From Pseudomonadales bacterium (GTDB taxonomy: Bacteria > Pseudomonadota > Gammaproteobacteria > Pseudomonadales > Natronospirillaceae): a stretch of DNA of 34,860 nucleotides. The stretch covers positions 1-34,860 of the forward strand of contig JALJPK010000037.1 in NCBI GenBank assembly GCA_022968985.1. Reading direction: 5' to 3'. The position numbers were made by a program, and so were the translations under genes. The notes under the pieces were generated by a model. That model saw only the letters and a list, made by a program, of their open reading frames with translations, did no database searches and was not told the origin of the DNA. Below are positions 1 through 10,291 of this stretch, piece by piece (position 1 is the stretch's first letter; each line of letters starts with the position of its first letter).

Positions 1-45
1 CCCTTTACCTGCGCCGCCTGGCCCATCAATTGTTATAACATTCAT
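1..45 (-). CDS. cmk: cytidylate kinase, N-terminal fragment (runs off the window)
   Basis: Only the first 15 codons are inside the window. They read MNVITIDGPGGAGKG, the typical N-terminus of CMP kinase: a short beta strand followed by the P-loop GPGGAGKG that binds ATP. The enzyme phosphorylates CMP and dCMP in the cytoplasm. The start codon lies 20 bases after the tyrA stop, preceded by AAAAGGGA as ribosome binding site, so it is probably the next gene of the gyrA-pheA-hisC-tyrA operon. In many gammaproteobacteria aroA stands between tyrA and cmk; here it does not. The identification rests on the P-loop and the conserved neighbourhood. Confidence 0.8.
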   Translation of the reverse strand, partial: MNVITIDGPGGAGKG

Positions 46-65
46 TTTATTCCCTTTTAGCAAGT

Positions 66-965
66 TCACTTATTAGACCTTGCTTGTAAAACTTCAGTAA
101 AATATTCTCGTGCTGTTTTTGCTTCACTCAGCACACTTTTAATAACCGGTTCGTCGTTGTTTGATATGGCATCTTTTAGTTTGTCTAAATCATCTGTAAA
201 TGCATTTAAAACTTCTAATAGAGCATCTTTATTACAGTTAAAAATGTCGTGCCACATAGTAGTGTCACTGGCTGCAATTCTTGTAAAATCTCTAAACCCA
301 CCTGCTGCATAATGAAAAATTTCACGATTTTCGCTGCGGTGATTTAATGTATTCACTAATGAAAACGCCAACAAATGTGGTAAATGACTAGTAGCTGCCA
401 ATACTTGGTCATGATGCTCGACACTCATTTCAACTACATGTGCGCCTACAAATCGCCAAATAGATTCAACTACTTTAAACGCTTCATTTTGTGTATAAAT
501 ATCTGGTGTTAAAATAACTTGATGACAGTCGTACAACTCTGAATTAGCAGCTAACACACCACTTTTTTCAGCGCCTGCAATTGGGTGACCCGGCACAAAA
601 AAGCGTGGCATTTGGCCAAATACTTTTTTACTGGCACGAATGACTTCGTCCTTTACGCTGCCTACATCGGTTAAAATAACACCTTCTTTTAAAAATGGTT
701 TTATGTTTTCTAATGTCGATTCAATAGACAACATTGGCACACACAATACAATCACATCGGCTTGTTTAACCATTTGTTCTAAATTAGCAGCGCCTTCATC
801 AACAATTTTATTCTGTAGAGCAATATCAACGGTCTGCTGTTTTCTAGCATAACCTAATACTTTAAAATCACTTTCATACTGGCGTCGTTTTAAAAGCGCT
901 TGCCCTAAAGACGCCCCCATTAAACCAAGACCAACAATCAATATATTTTTATTATAAAATGACAT
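66..965 (-). CDS. tyrA: prephenate dehydrogenase
   Basis: Catalyses NAD(P)-dependent oxidative decarboxylation of prephenate to 4-hydroxyphenylpyruvate in tyrosine synthesis. The 299-residue protein opens with a Rossmann fold, GLGLMGASLG at residues 12-21, and has the family motif HPIAGAEKSG near residue 128 and the helical dimerisation part TSHLPHLLAFSL after residue 190. There is no chorismate mutase domain at the N-terminus and no EPSP synthase fusion at the C-terminus, so this is the monofunctional form. Its ATG overlaps the hisC stop by one base (TAATG), which suggests translational coupling. A cyclohexadienyl dehydrogenase able to use arogenate cannot be excluded. Confidence 0.93.
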   Translation of the reverse strand: MSFYNKNILIVGLGLMGASLGQALLKRRQYESDFKVLGYARKQQTVDIALQNKIVDEGAANLEQMVKQADVIVLCVPMLSIESTLENIKPFLKEGVILTDVGSVKDEVIRASKKVFGQMPRFFVPGHPIAGAEKSGVLAANSELYDCHQVILTPDIYTQNEAFKVVESIWRFVGAHVVEMSVEHHDQVLAATSHLPHLLAFSLVNTLNHRSENREIFHYAAGGFRDFTRIAASDTTMWHDIFNCNKDALLEVLNAFTDDLDKLKDAISNNDEPVIKSVLSEAKTAREYFTEVLQARSNK

Positions 966-2074
966 TACATTGCTTCTAAAATTTGCTTAACACATTGAAG
1001 AAAACGCTCATTCTCTTCTTTTGTGCCAATGGTGACTCGTAAATGATCAGGCATCTCATAATTAGCAACAGGTCTTACGATGACACCCATTTTTAATAAT
1101 TCATCATTTACAAATTGAGCCTTGCCTTTAAATTCAACACAAAGAAAATTACCAATGCTTGAAATATAATTCACATCCATTTCTTTTAGCGCCGTTTTAA
1201 TTTGTTTTTTACCTGAGTCATTTTGAGCAATAGATTGCTTTAAATATTCAGTATCATCAAGGGCTGCCTCTGCTGCCACTAACGCTAAACTATTCACATT
1301 AAATGGCTGTCTAACACGATTTAAGTAATCGGCTATTTTAGCTGTTGAAACACTGTAACCGACTCGAAGTGAAGCCAAACCATATGCTTTAGAAAACGTT
1401 CTTGTTAATACTACATTTTCAAAACGTTTATGAATTCGAATACCATCAGGGTAATTTTCTTGTGACACATATTCAGCATACGCTTCATCTAAAACAACAA
1501 TAATACGTTTAGGTACTTGTTTTAAAAACGCTTTTAATTCGCCTTTAGAGATCCACGTACCCGTCGGATTATTTGGATTGGCTATAAAAATGATTTTAGT
1601 TTTTGAAGTAATCGCCGCTTCCATTGCGTCTAAATCATGACCCCAGTCAATGGCTTGGGTTACTACTGCTTTAGCACCAACAGCCTGTGTCACAATTGGA
1701 TAAACCGCAAACGCGTGTTGAGAATAAATCACTTCGTCCTCAGCAGTTAAAAAAGCACGCGCGATTAATTCAAGTACATCGTTTGATCCATTACCTATCG
1801 TAATTTGATCAGAATTAATATTTAGTTTTTCAGCTAATTTATTTTTTAAACGATACGCGCTTCCATCTGGGTAACGAGTCAAATCTGGTAACGCTTGTCT
1901 GATTGCTTCAATCACTTTAGGGCTTGGCCCTAAAGGGTTTTCATTACTTGCAAGTTTAACAATATTCTCGATGCCTAATTCACGCTCTAATTCTTCAACT
2001 GGTTTCCCAGGAATATACGGCATTAATTTTTGCACGGATTGTGTTGCTATAATTTTCTGACTGTCATCACTCAT
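965..2074 (-). CDS. hisC: histidinol-phosphate aminotransferase (HisC family)
   Basis: PLP-dependent fold-type I aminotransferase. It shows the N-terminal SNENPLGPSP, the PLP-contacting NPNNPTG and the Schiff-base lysine in TRTFSKAYGLASLRVGY. Between pheA and tyrA, HisC-family enzymes often serve as the aromatic aminotransferase that finishes phenylalanine and tyrosine as well as acting in histidine synthesis; that dual role is an inference. I prefer the ATG at 2074, which has GAGA seven bases upstream and lies 8 bases after the pheA stop. A TTG at 2086, overlapping the pheA stop, would add four residues (MRKI) but has no visible ribosome binding site. Confidence 0.92.
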   Translation of the reverse strand: MSDDSQKIIATQSVQKLMPYIPGKPVEELERELGIENIVKLASNENPLGPSPKVIEAIRQALPDLTRYPDGSAYRLKNKLAEKLNINSDQITIGNGSNDVLELIARAFLTAEDEVIYSQHAFAVYPIVTQAVGAKAVVTQAIDWGHDLDAMEAAITSKTKIIFIANPNNPTGTWISKGELKAFLKQVPKRIIVVLDEAYAEYVSQENYPDGIRIHKRFENVVLTRTFSKAYGLASLRVGYSVSTAKIADYLNRVRQPFNVNSLALVAAEAALDDTEYLKQSIAQNDSGKKQIKTALKEMDVNYISSIGNFLCVEFKGKAQFVNDELLKMGVIVRPVANYEMPDHLRVTIGTKEENERFLQCVKQILEAM

Positions 2075-2082
2075 AATTTTTC

Positions 2083-3183
2083 TCAAATAACCGCTACTGG
2101 ATATGAACCTAAAATTTTCACGTCCGCTGCTGTTTGTTGAATTTTCTCCATTAATTTTTTAATCGGCGCATCATCTAAATGCCCAACAAAATCAATAAAA
2201 AACACATAAGACCAAGTACTCGATGGTGAAGGTCTTGTTTCTACGCGTGTTAAATCAACTTTTAAATCATTAAATGGTTGCAACAAATGATACAGAGCAC
2301 CGGGTTCATTTTTCATTGAAACAATTAAAGAGGTTTTATCTTTACCACTGGTTTGAACTTCATCACGACCAATAATTAAAAAACGTGTTGAGTTATCTGG
2401 TTTGTCTTCAATTTTTTCATTTAATATCATTAAATCGTATTGCTCTGCAGCCATTTCACCTGCAATAGCAGCACTATTCCATTCACCCATTACACGTCTA
2501 GCGGCTTCTGCATTACTATTTACGGCAACACGTTCTGCATTTGGATATTTAGTATCTAACCATTTACGACATTGCGCTAAGGATTGTTGATGCGAATAAA
2601 TACGTGTTATATTTTTTGGATCGTTGTTTTTAGCAGTCATCAAATTATGATGAATACGTAATTCCACTTCACCTGAAATTTTTAAGTTTGAACTTAAAAA
2701 AGAATCCAAAGTGTAATTAACCACACCTTCTGTTGAATTTTCAACAGGCACCACACCATACTCACAGGCACCGGCTTCTACTTCGCGAAACACTTCATCA
2801 ATGGCACCCATTGGTTTGGATTGCATCCATTCACCAAAATGCTTAATAGCGGCTAACTGACAAAATGTACCTTCAGGGCCTAAAAACGCAACACGTTGTG
2901 ATTTTTCTAGTGCAAGACAGGCAGACATAATTTGACGAAACAATCTTGCTACATCTTCATCTGCCAACGGCCCTTCGTTACGCTCTTTTACTCGCCTTAA
3001 AACTTGTGCTTCACGTTCAGGGCGATAAAAAACAGCATCAGGATCATCTAATAATTTAGTTTCCGCTACTTTTTGCGCACAAGTTGCACGCTTATTTAAA
3101 AGTATATGAATCTGTTTATCGATACTATCAATATCATCACGCAGCGCTAAAAGCGCCTGCGTGTTTAATGGTTTATCACTCAT
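2083..3183 (-). CDS. pheA: chorismate mutase / prephenate dehydratase (P-protein)
   Basis: Bifunctional enzyme that turns chorismate into prephenate and then phenylpyruvate. Domain order: AroQ-type chorismate mutase, residues about 8-95 ([19 protein letters not shown] opens its long helix); prephenate dehydratase, about 97-275 ([13 protein letters not shown], the VENSTEGVV segment and the catalytic STRFLIIG); and an ACT domain, about 285-360 ([10 protein letters not shown] and [11 protein letters not shown], the usual ESRP site read as ETRP), where phenylalanine binds for feedback inhibition. At 366 residues it has the usual length. Its ATG lies inside the gyrA end (8-base overlap), with no serC gene between as in many relatives. 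Confidence 0.95.
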   Translation of the reverse strand: MSDKPLNTQALLALRDDIDSIDKQIHILLNKRATCAQKVAETKLLDDPDAVFYRPEREAQVLRRVKERNEGPLADEDVARLFRQIMSACLALEKSQRVAFLGPEGTFCQLAAIKHFGEWMQSKPMGAIDEVFREVEAGACEYGVVPVENSTEGVVNYTLDSFLSSNLKISGEVELRIHHNLMTAKNNDPKNITRIYSHQQSLAQCRKWLDTKYPNAERVAVNSNAEAARRVMGEWNSAAIAGEMAAEQYDLMILNEKIEDKPDNSTRFLIIGRDEVQTSGKDKTSLIVSMKNEPGALYHLLQPFNDLKVDLTRVETRPSPSSTWSYVFFIDFVGHLDDAPIKKLMEKIQQTAADVKILGSYPVAVI

Positions 3184-5890
3184 TTACTTCACCGTCAGAT
3201 TCATCAGATGCTGGTGCGTCTGATGCTGGTGCTTCTGAAGATGACTCACCTTCGACTATTTCGCCTTCAGCAACTTCACCTTCACCTTCAACAGCTTCGC
3301 CTTCGCCAACTTCACCTACAACAGTTTCGCCATCAACAACTTCACCTTCTACTACTTCAACTTCTTCAGGCTCAGCTACACGTTCTAGTCCGATTAATTG
3401 CTCACCATCTGACAAACGAATTAAACGCACACCTTGAGTATTACGACCTTGAACAGAAACTTCATTACCGCGAGTACGTACTAATGTACCTTGATCAGAA
3501 ATCATCATAATTTCATCACCCTCAAAGATTTGAGTTGCGCCAACTAATTTACCATTACGCTCATTTTGTACCATACAAATAACACCTTTACCGCCACGAC
3601 CTTTGGCAGGGTAATCAGCGATATCGGTACGTTTTCCATAACCATTTTCAGAAGCGGTTAATACTGTTCCATCTTGCGCTGGAATAATCAAACTTAATAA
3701 TTTTTCATCATCTGCTAAACGAATACCACGAACACCACGTGCAGTACGACCCATTTCACGAACATCTTGTTCATTAAAACGAACCGCTTTGCCGTTGTCA
3801 GCAAATAACATGATGTCTTTAGAACCATCGGTTACTGCTACGCCTACTAAGTGATCACCTTCTTCTAATGTTAATGCGATCAAACCTGAAGAACGTTGAC
3901 GTGCAAAAGAGGTTAATGCTGTTTTCTTAACGGTACCGTTTTGAGTTGCCATAAAGATAAATTTACCTTCTTCGTATTCACGAATTGGTAAAATAGCAGT
4001 AATTCGCTCGCCTTCAGAAAATGGTAATAGATTAATAATTGGACGACCTTTTGCATTACGACCAGCAGAAGGGATTTCAAACACTTTTAACCAATACACT
4101 TTGCCTAAAGAGGTAAAACATAAAATGGTATCGTGGGTACTAGCAATTAATAAATGTTCAACAAAATCTTCGTCTTTTACTTTAGTAGCTGCTTTACCTT
4201 TACCACCACGACGTTGCGCTTGATACACATCTAATTGTTGTGATTTTGCATAACCACCATGAGATATAGTCACAACCATATCTTCTTCGGTGATTAGATC
4301 CATGTCTGATAAATCTAAACGCGATGCGATGATTTCAGTTTTACGTTCATCACCAAATTCTTCTTTTATTGCAATTAATTCATCAGTGATCACTTCCATC
4401 AAACGTTCAACTGAACCTAAGATACGCAAGTATTCTGAAATATCTTCAATAATTTGACGATATTCATTCATTAATTTTTCATGTTCAAGACCGGTTAACT
4501 TTTGCAGTTTCATGTCTAGAATTTGCTGCGCTTGTACTGGTGATAAGAAATATTTCTCATCACGAATACCGTATTGATCTTCTAAGTCTTCTGGACGACA
4601 TGCATCTGCACCAGCGCGTTCTAACATGGCTGCTACATCACCAAGAAACCAAGAGCGCTCAATGATTTTTTCACGTGCTTCTGCGCCGGTTTTAGATGCT
4701 TTAATTAATTCGATCATTGGATCGATATTAGATAACGCAACCGCTAAACCTTCTAAGATATGTCCACGAGCACGTGCTTTGCGTAATTCATAAACAGTAC
4801 GACGTGTGACAACTTCGCGGCGATGACGGATAAACGCAGTCAATAATTCTTTTAAGTTAAGAATTCTTGGTTGTCCATCAACTAACGCTACCACGTTAAT
4901 ACCAAAAACAGTTTCAAGCTGAGTTTGTGAATATAGATTATTTAAAATCACATCACCTGATTCACCACGTTTCACGTCAATGGCAATACGCATACCGTCT
5001 TTATCAGACTCATCACGTAACTCAGAAATACCTTCCACTTTTTTGTCTTTAACTAAATCAGCAATTTTTTCTATTAAACGCGCTTTGTTTACTTGATATG
5101 GAATCTCAGTAATCACAATCGTTTCACGACCGGTTTTACTTGTTTCAAATTTAGCACGAGCACGCATATAGATTTTGCCTTTACCAGTACGGTAAGCTTC
5201 GACAATGCCTTTACGTCCATTAATAAATCCAGCGGTTGGGAAATCAGGACCTGGAATGTATTCCATTATTTCATCAATGGTTAAGTCTTCGTTTTTAATT
5301 AAAGCTAAACACGCTGAAACCACTTCATTTAAGTTATGCGGTGGAATATTCGTTGCCATACCAACAGCAATACCTGACGAGCCGTTAACCAAAAGGTTAG
5401 GAACACGTGTAGGCATAACATCCGGTATAAATTCAGTACCATCATAGTTAGGTACAAAATCAACGGTTTCTTTATCAAGATCGGCTAAAATTGAGTGTGC
5501 AATTTTGTCCATACGGATTTCCGTATAACGCATCGCCGCTGCAGAATCACCATCAACCGAACCAAAGTTACCCTGACCATCTACAAGCATATAACGCATG
5601 GAGAAATTCTGAGCCATACGTACGATCGTTTCGTAAACCGCGCTATCACCATGTGGGTGATACTTACCGATTACATCACCAACAACACGTGCTGATTTTT
5701 TGTAAGGTTTATTCCAGTCATTACCCAGTACACTCATGGCAAATAACACACGACGATGCACAGGTTTTAAACCATCACGAACATCAGGTAATGCACGACC
5801 AACAATTACACTCATTGCGTAATCTAAATACGACTGTTTTAACTCTTCTTCAATATTAATTGGCTGTACGGAGGATGTATTAACACTCAT
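3176..5890 (-). CDS. gyrA: DNA gyrase subunit A, with a long acidic repetitive tail
   Basis: Cleaves and re-joins DNA in the A2B2 gyrase that introduces negative supercoils. Catalytic Tyr122 sits in [10 protein letters not shown], and the quinolone-determining region reads GDSAVYE at 81-87: Ser83 is the susceptible-type residue, and Glu replaces the Asp87 of E. coli. The C-terminal beta-pinwheel starts with the GyrA-box QRRGGKG needed for DNA wrapping. The protein is 904 residues, about 30 longer than in E. coli; the last 65 residues are a Glu/Gly/Val tail of repeated VVEGE-like units followed by [18 protein letters not shown] about 12 bases before the ATG is the ribosome binding site. First gene of the operon with pheA-hisC-tyrA-cmk. 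Confidence 0.98.
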   Translation of the reverse strand: MSVNTSSVQPINIEEELKQSYLDYAMSVIVGRALPDVRDGLKPVHRRVLFAMSVLGNDWNKPYKKSARVVGDVIGKYHPHGDSAVYETIVRMAQNFSMRYMLVDGQGNFGSVDGDSAAAMRYTEIRMDKIAHSILADLDKETVDFVPNYDGTEFIPDVMPTRVPNLLVNGSSGIAVGMATNIPPHNLNEVVSACLALIKNEDLTIDEIMEYIPGPDFPTAGFINGRKGIVEAYRTGKGKIYMRARAKFETSKTGRETIVITEIPYQVNKARLIEKIADLVKDKKVEGISELRDESDKDGMRIAIDVKRGESGDVILNNLYSQTQLETVFGINVVALVDGQPRILNLKELLTAFIRHRREVVTRRTVYELRKARARGHILEGLAVALSNIDPMIELIKASKTGAEAREKIIERSWFLGDVAAMLERAGADACRPEDLEDQYGIRDEKYFLSPVQAQQILDMKLQKLTGLEHEKLMNEYRQIIEDISEYLRILGSVERLMEVITDELIAIKEEFGDERKTEIIASRLDLSDMDLITEEDMVVTISHGGYAKSQQLDVYQAQRRGGKGKAATKVKDEDFVEHLLIASTHDTILCFTSLGKVYWLKVFEIPSAGRNAKGRPIINLLPFSEGERITAILPIREYEEGKFIFMATQNGTVKKTALTSFARQRSSGLIALTLEEGDHLVGVAVTDGSKDIMLFADNGKAVRFNEQDVREMGRTARGVRGIRLADDEKLLSLIIPAQDGTVLTASENGYGKRTDIADYPAKGRGGKGVICMVQNERNGKLVGATQIFEGDEIMMISDQGTLVRTRGNEVSVQGRNTQGVRLIRLSDGEQLIGLERVAEPEEVEVVEGEVVDGETVVGEVGEGEAVEGEGEVAEGEIVEGESSSEAPASDAPASDESDGEVNE

Positions 5891-6090
5891 AAGAAATGCG
5901 ATTCCTTTTTGGATTCATGGATCAATTAAACGTGCGCTAGTATTTTGATGACTAATTGCGCCTAAATTTAAACAAAACAGGTTAGATATCTAAACTTAAT
6001 GCTGAAAGTTTTAAATCACTAAAATAATTATGCGTAAACTTAGGCGTAATCAGATCACCAGAGCGAATATAAAGCGCGCTAAAGTCCAGC

Positions 6091-6099
6091 ATACTATCA
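6091..6099 (-). promoter_or_regulatory. candidate extended -10 promoter for the gyrA operon
   Basis: On the minus strand TGATAGTAT forms an extended -10 (TGnTAGTAT), followed by TATGCTGGACTTTAG. No good -35 is visible, as expected for an extended -10. It would give a leader of roughly 190 bases before gyrA. The rest of the 467-base gap between gyrA and glyA (5891-6357) contains a 21-bp tandem duplication and the glyA terminator; I see no gene in it. Confidence 0.4.
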
Positions 6100-6134
6100 C
6101 AACGTTATTAATTTTTACTGATTAAAATAGAGTT

Positions 6135-6177
6135 TTTGCGATTTAAGGGGTTTTATTTGCGATTTGAGAGGTTTTTA
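6135..6177 (+). repeat. 21-bp tandem duplication upstream of gyrA
   Basis: TTTGCGATTTAAGGGGTTTT is followed directly by TTTGCGATTTGAGAGGTTTT; the two units are 21 bases apart and differ at only a few positions. It lies upstream of the proposed gyrA promoter, and no function is evident. Confidence 0.6.
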
Positions 6178-6310
6178 TTATTTTTAGGATTTTGTCAATA
6201 TCGTTTATCGATAATAATCCAACTCTTTGAACGCTTCGATTATTTACATGCGGCCGTTATGCCTACAATTTTGACTGTAAATCAGACCTATACAACTTTT
6301 TTAGGCAAAA

Positions 6311-6337
6311 AAAAGCCAGACATAAAATCTGGCTTTT
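6311..6337 (-). terminator. rho-independent terminator of glyA
   Basis: Perfect 10-bp stem AAAAGCCAGA/TCTGGCTTTT with a 7-base loop, flanked by a T-run on the minus strand (A-run at 6307-6314). It begins about 20 bases after the glyA stop codon. The T-rich flank on the other side makes it potentially bidirectional. Confidence 0.9.
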
Positions 6338-6357
6338 ATTTTTAATCTTTTAAAGTA

Positions 6358-7620
6358 TTACGAGTAAACAGGTAATGATTTACAGATTGTTAACACTTTA
6401 GCTTTAGTTGCAGTAATTGCAGCAGATGCATCGCCTGCTTCTAAGCCATCTAATACATCACAAATCCAACCGGCTAATTCTGCACATTGATCTGCTGTAA
6501 AACCACGACGTGTAATTGAAGGTGAACCAAGGCGCAAACCACTGGTTACAAACGGTGAACGCGGATCGTTTGGTACTGAGTTTTTGTTTACTGTGATATT
6601 CGCTTCGCCTAATGCAGCATCTGCATCTTTACCCGAGTATTCTTTGCCAATTAAATCAACTAAGAATAAATGATCATCAGTACCACCAGAAACGATATTG
6701 ATTCCACGTTCGATAAAAGTGGTTGCCATAGCTTGCGCATTTTTAACTACTTGAGTTTGGTATTCTTTATATTCTGGTGATAACGCTTCTTTGAAACAAA
6801 CCGCTTTAGCTGCGATCACGTGCATTAACGGACCACCTTGGCTTTCAGGGAATACTGCGAAGTTTAACTTTTTGTTAAGTGCTTCGTCGTCGTTCGCTAA
6901 AATCAAACCACCACGAGGGCCGCCTAATGTTTTATGCGTAGTACTTGTTACAACATCTGCAATTCCAATTGGGCTTGGGTAAACACCAGCTGCAACCAAA
7001 CCTGCAATGTGTGCCATATCAACAAACAAGAACGCACCAATGCTATCTGCAATGTCACGAAATCTCTGCCAATCAACAACACGAGAGTAAGCAGAGAAAC
7101 CCGCTACGATCATTTTTGGTTTGTGTTCTTTTGCTAAACGCTCAACTTCTTCGTAATCAATTTCGCCAGTCTGAGTGTTTAAACCGTACTGGATTGCATT
7201 GTAAATACGGCCTGAGAAAGAAACAGATGCACCATGAGTTAAGTGACCACCGTGAGCAAGGCTCATACCTAAAACAGTATCACCTGGCTTAACTAATGCC
7301 ATATAAACCGCTGCGTTTGCTTGTGAACCAGAGTGTGGTTGTACGTTTGCAAACTTAGCACCAAACAATTCTTTAGCACGATCTATTGCTAATTGCTCAA
7401 TGATATCAACATGCTCACAACCACCGTAGTAACGTTTTCCAGGGTAACCTTCTGCATATTTGTTAGTTAACTGAGAACCTTGAGCTTCCATTACGCGTGG
7501 GCTCGTGTAGTTTTCAGAAGCAATTAATTCAATGTGCTCTTCTTGACGCACATTCTCTGCTTGTATTGCGTCATACAATACTGGATCAAAATCTGCAATA
7601 TTCATGTCTTTAGTAAACAT
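6358..7620 (-). CDS. glyA: serine hydroxymethyltransferase
   Basis: PLP enzyme that interconverts serine and glycine with tetrahydrofolate, the main source of one-carbon units. Visible signatures are ELIASENY at 31-38, the glycine-rich HGGHLTHG at 123-130, DMAHIAGL around 201-208 and the Schiff-base Lys230 in [13 protein letters not shown]. At 420 residues it is standard length. AGGGGAA just before the ATG is a strong ribosome binding site. Flanked by its own terminator, so probably a single-gene unit; three copies of an 11-bp repeat lie immediately upstream and may belong to its promoter. Confidence 0.98.
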   Translation of the reverse strand: MFTKDMNIADFDPVLYDAIQAENVRQEEHIELIASENYTSPRVMEAQGSQLTNKYAEGYPGKRYYGGCEHVDIIEQLAIDRAKELFGAKFANVQPHSGSQANAAVYMALVKPGDTVLGMSLAHGGHLTHGASVSFSGRIYNAIQYGLNTQTGEIDYEEVERLAKEHKPKMIVAGFSAYSRVVDWQRFRDIADSIGAFLFVDMAHIAGLVAAGVYPSPIGIADVVTSTTHKTLGGPRGGLILANDDEALNKKLNFAVFPESQGGPLMHVIAAKAVCFKEALSPEYKEYQTQVVKNAQAMATTFIERGINIVSGGTDDHLFLVDLIGKEYSGKDADAALGEANITVNKNSVPNDPRSPFVTSGLRLGSPSITRRGFTADQCAELAGWICDVLDGLEAGDASAAITATKAKVLTICKSLPVYS

Positions 7621-7636
7621 TAGGTTCCCCTTGTTT

Positions 7637-7691
7637 ATAGGTTAAAAGTTAAAATAGGTTAAAAAAACTGTAAAAGTGTAATAGGTTAAAA
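7637..7691. repeat. three perfect 11-bp direct repeats upstream of glyA
   Basis: ATAGGTTAAAA occurs at 7637-7647, 7654-7664 and 7681-7691, that is, at spacings of 17 and 27 bases and within 20-75 bases of the glyA start. On the glyA strand each reads TTTTAACCTAT. They may be regulator binding sites or simple slippage products; the sequence does not decide. Confidence 0.6.
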
Positions 7692-7751
7692 ATGGCGCGC
7701 ATTCTAACGTTTTTTTGTTTTAAGCACCAATAAAAATCACTCACATATTGA

Positions 7752-8189
7752 TTAGTTTTGTACGCGCTGGCTCTCAATGAATTTTCGCACACTAATTAAC
7801 TGCCAAACCCAAAGTAACATCAAAACAATCGCAATTGGAAAAAGCACCAAACTAATCGCTGGAATAAAGAAAAAAGCAATCACAGATGACGCTAAAATAA
7901 ATGAATGCGTCAAACCAAATCCCCACAAAAGTAAAATTGAGCGTTTAATAGGTAATACTTTAATTTTATTGCGTATCGAAATTACAATCTGATAACTGAT
8001 TAATATATTCCAGCAGGGCCCGATAAAAGGGAAAAACTCGATCCAGATAAATGAAGGCTCTAGGGTTCGATTCTCTTGACCAACCAACTCTAAAGTAGAG
8101 CGTAAAAGCTGAATATAAAAATACAACCCTACGAAATAGACAACAAAAACGGTAATTACAAATAATAGAATAAAAAGACGTGGATCCAT
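7752..8189 (-). CDS. small integral membrane protein, function unknown
   Basis: 145 residues that I do not recognise as a named family. Four hydrophobic segments are visible: about 4-27, 50-70 (interrupted by FFPFIGPCW), 84-107 and 108-132, and the C-terminus is charged (VRKFIESQRVQN). The stretch SFIWIEFFPFIGPCWNILIS is the most distinctive part. It starts ATGGATCCA without a strong ribosome binding site. It lies alone on the minus strand between the 89-residue membrane protein and glyA, about 60 bases from the glyA leader. Probably a real gene because of its length and clean membrane topology. Confidence 0.6.
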   Translation of the reverse strand: MDPRLFILLFVITVFVVYFVGLYFYIQLLRSTLELVGQENRTLEPSFIWIEFFPFIGPCWNILISYQIVISIRNKIKVLPIKRSILLLWGFGLTHSFILASSVIAFFFIPAISLVLFPIAIVLMLLWVWQLISVRKFIESQRVQN

Positions 8190-8250
8190 AAAACACTCAA
8201 AGTTAAAGAATTAGTGCCGCATTCTATCAAAGCTTATGAGTGGAGAACAT

Positions 8251-8270
8251 AATTTACATCCCTGTAAATT
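8251..8270. other. short hairpin between two membrane-protein genes
   Basis: AATTTACA-TCCC-TGTAAATT forms an 8-bp stem with a 4-base loop. On the plus strand it is followed by a T-rich run, but no plus-strand gene ends here; on the minus strand it follows the gene ending at 8278 without a T-run. Possibly a weak terminator. Confidence 0.35.
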
Positions 8271-8277
8271 ATTTATT

Positions 8278-8547
8278 TTAATATTGCACTGGATCTTTAA
8301 TCAAAACAAAAGCCATTGATAATGCCACCAGTGAAATAGCTGTATTAACTAACAGTAAATAAGTGCTTAAAGTTTCTTGACCAATCATGCCTACTGCAAA
8401 AGTAATGATTAAATTCCCAAAGGCTAATATCATAAAATAACCTTTGGCGTCGTGTGCTTTTAACCTTTTCTCTTTAACCGCTTTATACCAAATTATAAAA
8501 TTTAACATATTTGCAAACGCGTTAATTAAACAAGCAAGCATGATCAT
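8278..8547 (-). CDS. small membrane protein, function unknown
   Basis: 89 residues with three likely membrane segments (about 3-20, 37-56 and 62-84) separated by a basic loop, VKEKRLKAHDAKG, which predicts an inside-positive cytoplasmic face. The family is not recognised. AGGAGAG stands about 7 bases before the first ATG; a second in-frame ATG two codons later could also serve. It follows prfC by 29 bases on the same strand, so the two are probably co-transcribed. Confidence 0.7.
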   Translation of the reverse strand: MIMLACLINAFANMLNFIIWYKAVKEKRLKAHDAKGYFMILAFGNLIITFAVGMIGQETLSTYLLLVNTAISLVALSMAFVLIKDPVQY

Positions 8548-8576
8548 TTATTACTCTCCTTTTGAGAGCAACTACC

Positions 8577-10163
8577 TTATTGCTCTCTTGTTTTCATGAA
8601 CATCACTTCAGGGTGACGATCTTGGGCTAATGATAAATTCACCATTGTTGGTGCGATATACGTTAAGTTATTGGCACCATCCACAGCGAGATTTTCTTGG
8701 TTTTTCGAACGAAATGCCGCTAATTTAACGCCATCTTCACAATCCACCCAACGCGCAGTCGACACACTTATAGGCTCATAGGTTGCTTCAACTTTATACT
8801 CAGTTCGTAAACGAGAAACCACTACATCAAATTGTAGTATACCAACGGCACCTACGATCAAATCATTATTACGAAGTGGACGAAATACTTGTACTGCCCC
8901 CTCTTCTGACAACTGAATCAGCCCTTTTTGAAGCTGCTTCATTTTAAGTGGATCTTTTAATTGTATACGACGGAACAATTCTGGGGCGAAATTTGGAATA
9001 CCGGTGAATTTAATCGCTTTAGATTGAGTAAATGTATCACCAATTTGAATCGTTCCATGATTATGTAAACCAATAATATCACCCGCATATGCTTCATCAA
9101 TGGCCGATCGATCACCAGCTAAAAAAGTCAATGCATCGGAAATTTTGATGTCTTTATTAATTCGGGCATGTTTCATTTTCATACCTTTTTCATATTTACC
9201 TGACACAATACGCATAAAAGCAATTCTATCGCGATGTTTCGGGTCCATATTGGCTTGGATTTTAAATACAAATCCAGAGAAATTAGAATCATTGGCCTCT
9301 ACTCTGCCATTTTCTGTATCACGCCCTTGAGGACAAGGCGCCCAATTGATTATGCCGTCAAGCATATGGTCCACACCAAAGTTACCTAAAGCTGTACCAA
9401 AGAAAACAGGTGATAATTTGCCTGCTAAAAACAATTCCAAATCAAATTGATGTGAGGCACCACGAACCAACTCGATCTCATCGCGAAAATCTTGCGCGTA
9501 AGCACCCAGCAAAGTAGTGGCTTCATCAGAATCTAAACCATCAATAGTTACCACTGCTTGAATTTTATCGCCCTGACCGGTTTTATATAACGTAATTTGG
9601 TCAGTATACAGATGATAAACACCTTTAAATTCTTTACCCATACCAATCGGCCATGTAATAGGGGCACAACCAATATTTAAAACCGCTTCAACTTCATCCA
9701 TTAAATCAACTGGATCAAGTGTATCTCGATCAAGTTTGTTCATAAACGTAATAATGGGTGTATCACGAAGACGGGTCACTTCCATTAATTTAATTGTACG
9801 CTTTTCAACCCCTTTCGCGGCATCAATCACCATCAAACAAGAATCGACGGCGGTTAATGTTCGATAAGTATCTTCAGAGAAATCTTCATGACCCGGTGTA
9901 TCCAAAAGATTAATCAAACAATCTTTATAGGGAAATTGCATAACAGAGGTCGTGACAGAAATACCACGCTCTTTTTCCATTTCCATCCAATCAGACTTAG
10001 CATGTTGACCTGATTTTTTACCTTTAATAGTACCGGCTTGCTGAATAGCATCACCAAATAACAATACTTTTTCAGTAATGGTGGTTTTACCCGCATCGGG
10101 GTGAGAAATGATCGCAAAAGTACGACGTGTTTGGATTTCTTCTTCAAGCTTGGTTTGCGACAT
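8577..10163 (-). CDS. prfC: peptide chain release factor 3
   Basis: Translational GTPase that recycles RF1 and RF2 from the ribosome after termination. The GTPase motifs are all present: P-loop HPDAGKTT at 21-28, ERGISV switch I at 65-70, DTPGHEDF at 88-95 and NKLD at 142-145. The 528-residue length and the C-terminal region with [12 protein letters not shown] distinguish RF3 from EF-G. It lies downstream of the terminator of the HDOD gene, so it has its own promoter (not clearly seen), and is followed by a small membrane protein gene. Confidence 0.97.
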   Translation of the reverse strand: MSQTKLEEEIQTRRTFAIISHPDAGKTTITEKVLLFGDAIQQAGTIKGKKSGQHAKSDWMEMEKERGISVTTSVMQFPYKDCLINLLDTPGHEDFSEDTYRTLTAVDSCLMVIDAAKGVEKRTIKLMEVTRLRDTPIITFMNKLDRDTLDPVDLMDEVEAVLNIGCAPITWPIGMGKEFKGVYHLYTDQITLYKTGQGDKIQAVVTIDGLDSDEATTLLGAYAQDFRDEIELVRGASHQFDLELFLAGKLSPVFFGTALGNFGVDHMLDGIINWAPCPQGRDTENGRVEANDSNFSGFVFKIQANMDPKHRDRIAFMRIVSGKYEKGMKMKHARINKDIKISDALTFLAGDRSAIDEAYAGDIIGLHNHGTIQIGDTFTQSKAIKFTGIPNFAPELFRRIQLKDPLKMKQLQKGLIQLSEEGAVQVFRPLRNNDLIVGAVGILQFDVVVSRLRTEYKVEATYEPISVSTARWVDCEDGVKLAAFRSKNQENLAVDGANNLTYIAPTMVNLSLAQDRHPEVMFMKTREQ

Positions 10164-10248
10164 GATAATTATTAAAACTTCGAAAAATTGGGGGCGCTAT
10201 TGTCGCTGATTTTGCATTGATTTGCGAATACTTGTGTTTTTTGGAAAT

Positions 10249-10277
10249 AAAAACCCCTAGACGGGCTAGGGTTTTTT
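10249..10277 (-). terminator. terminator of the HDOD gene
   Basis: On the minus strand CCCTAG-CCCGT-CTAGGG is followed by TTTTTATTT, with A-T pairs lengthening the stem after a one-base bulge. It starts about 15 bases after the HDOD stop codon and separates that gene from prfC. Confidence 0.85.
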
Positions 10278-10291
10278 GCTGAAAAACTTAT

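Noticed and set aside
3084..3510. Plus-strand frames rich in Ser/Thr/Pro opposite the end of gyrA
   Set aside because: They are the complement of the repetitive GyrA tail; no ribosome binding site, and the repeat alone explains the open frames.
5629..5650. GyrA Glu87 as a quinolone-resistance change
   Set aside because: Glu at this position occurs naturally in several bacterial type II topoisomerases, and Ser83 is the susceptible form; no resistance can be inferred.
6136..6345. Plus-strand frame of 69 codons upstream of gyrA
   Set aside because: It runs through a tandem duplication and ends inside the glyA terminator; its composition looks random.
8061..8090. GGTTCGATTC followed by ACCAACCA, like a tRNA T-arm and 3' end
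   Set aside because: No matching acceptor, D- or anticodon arm lies upstream, the T-stem has a mismatch, and the stretch is inside a convincing membrane-protein gene on the other strand.
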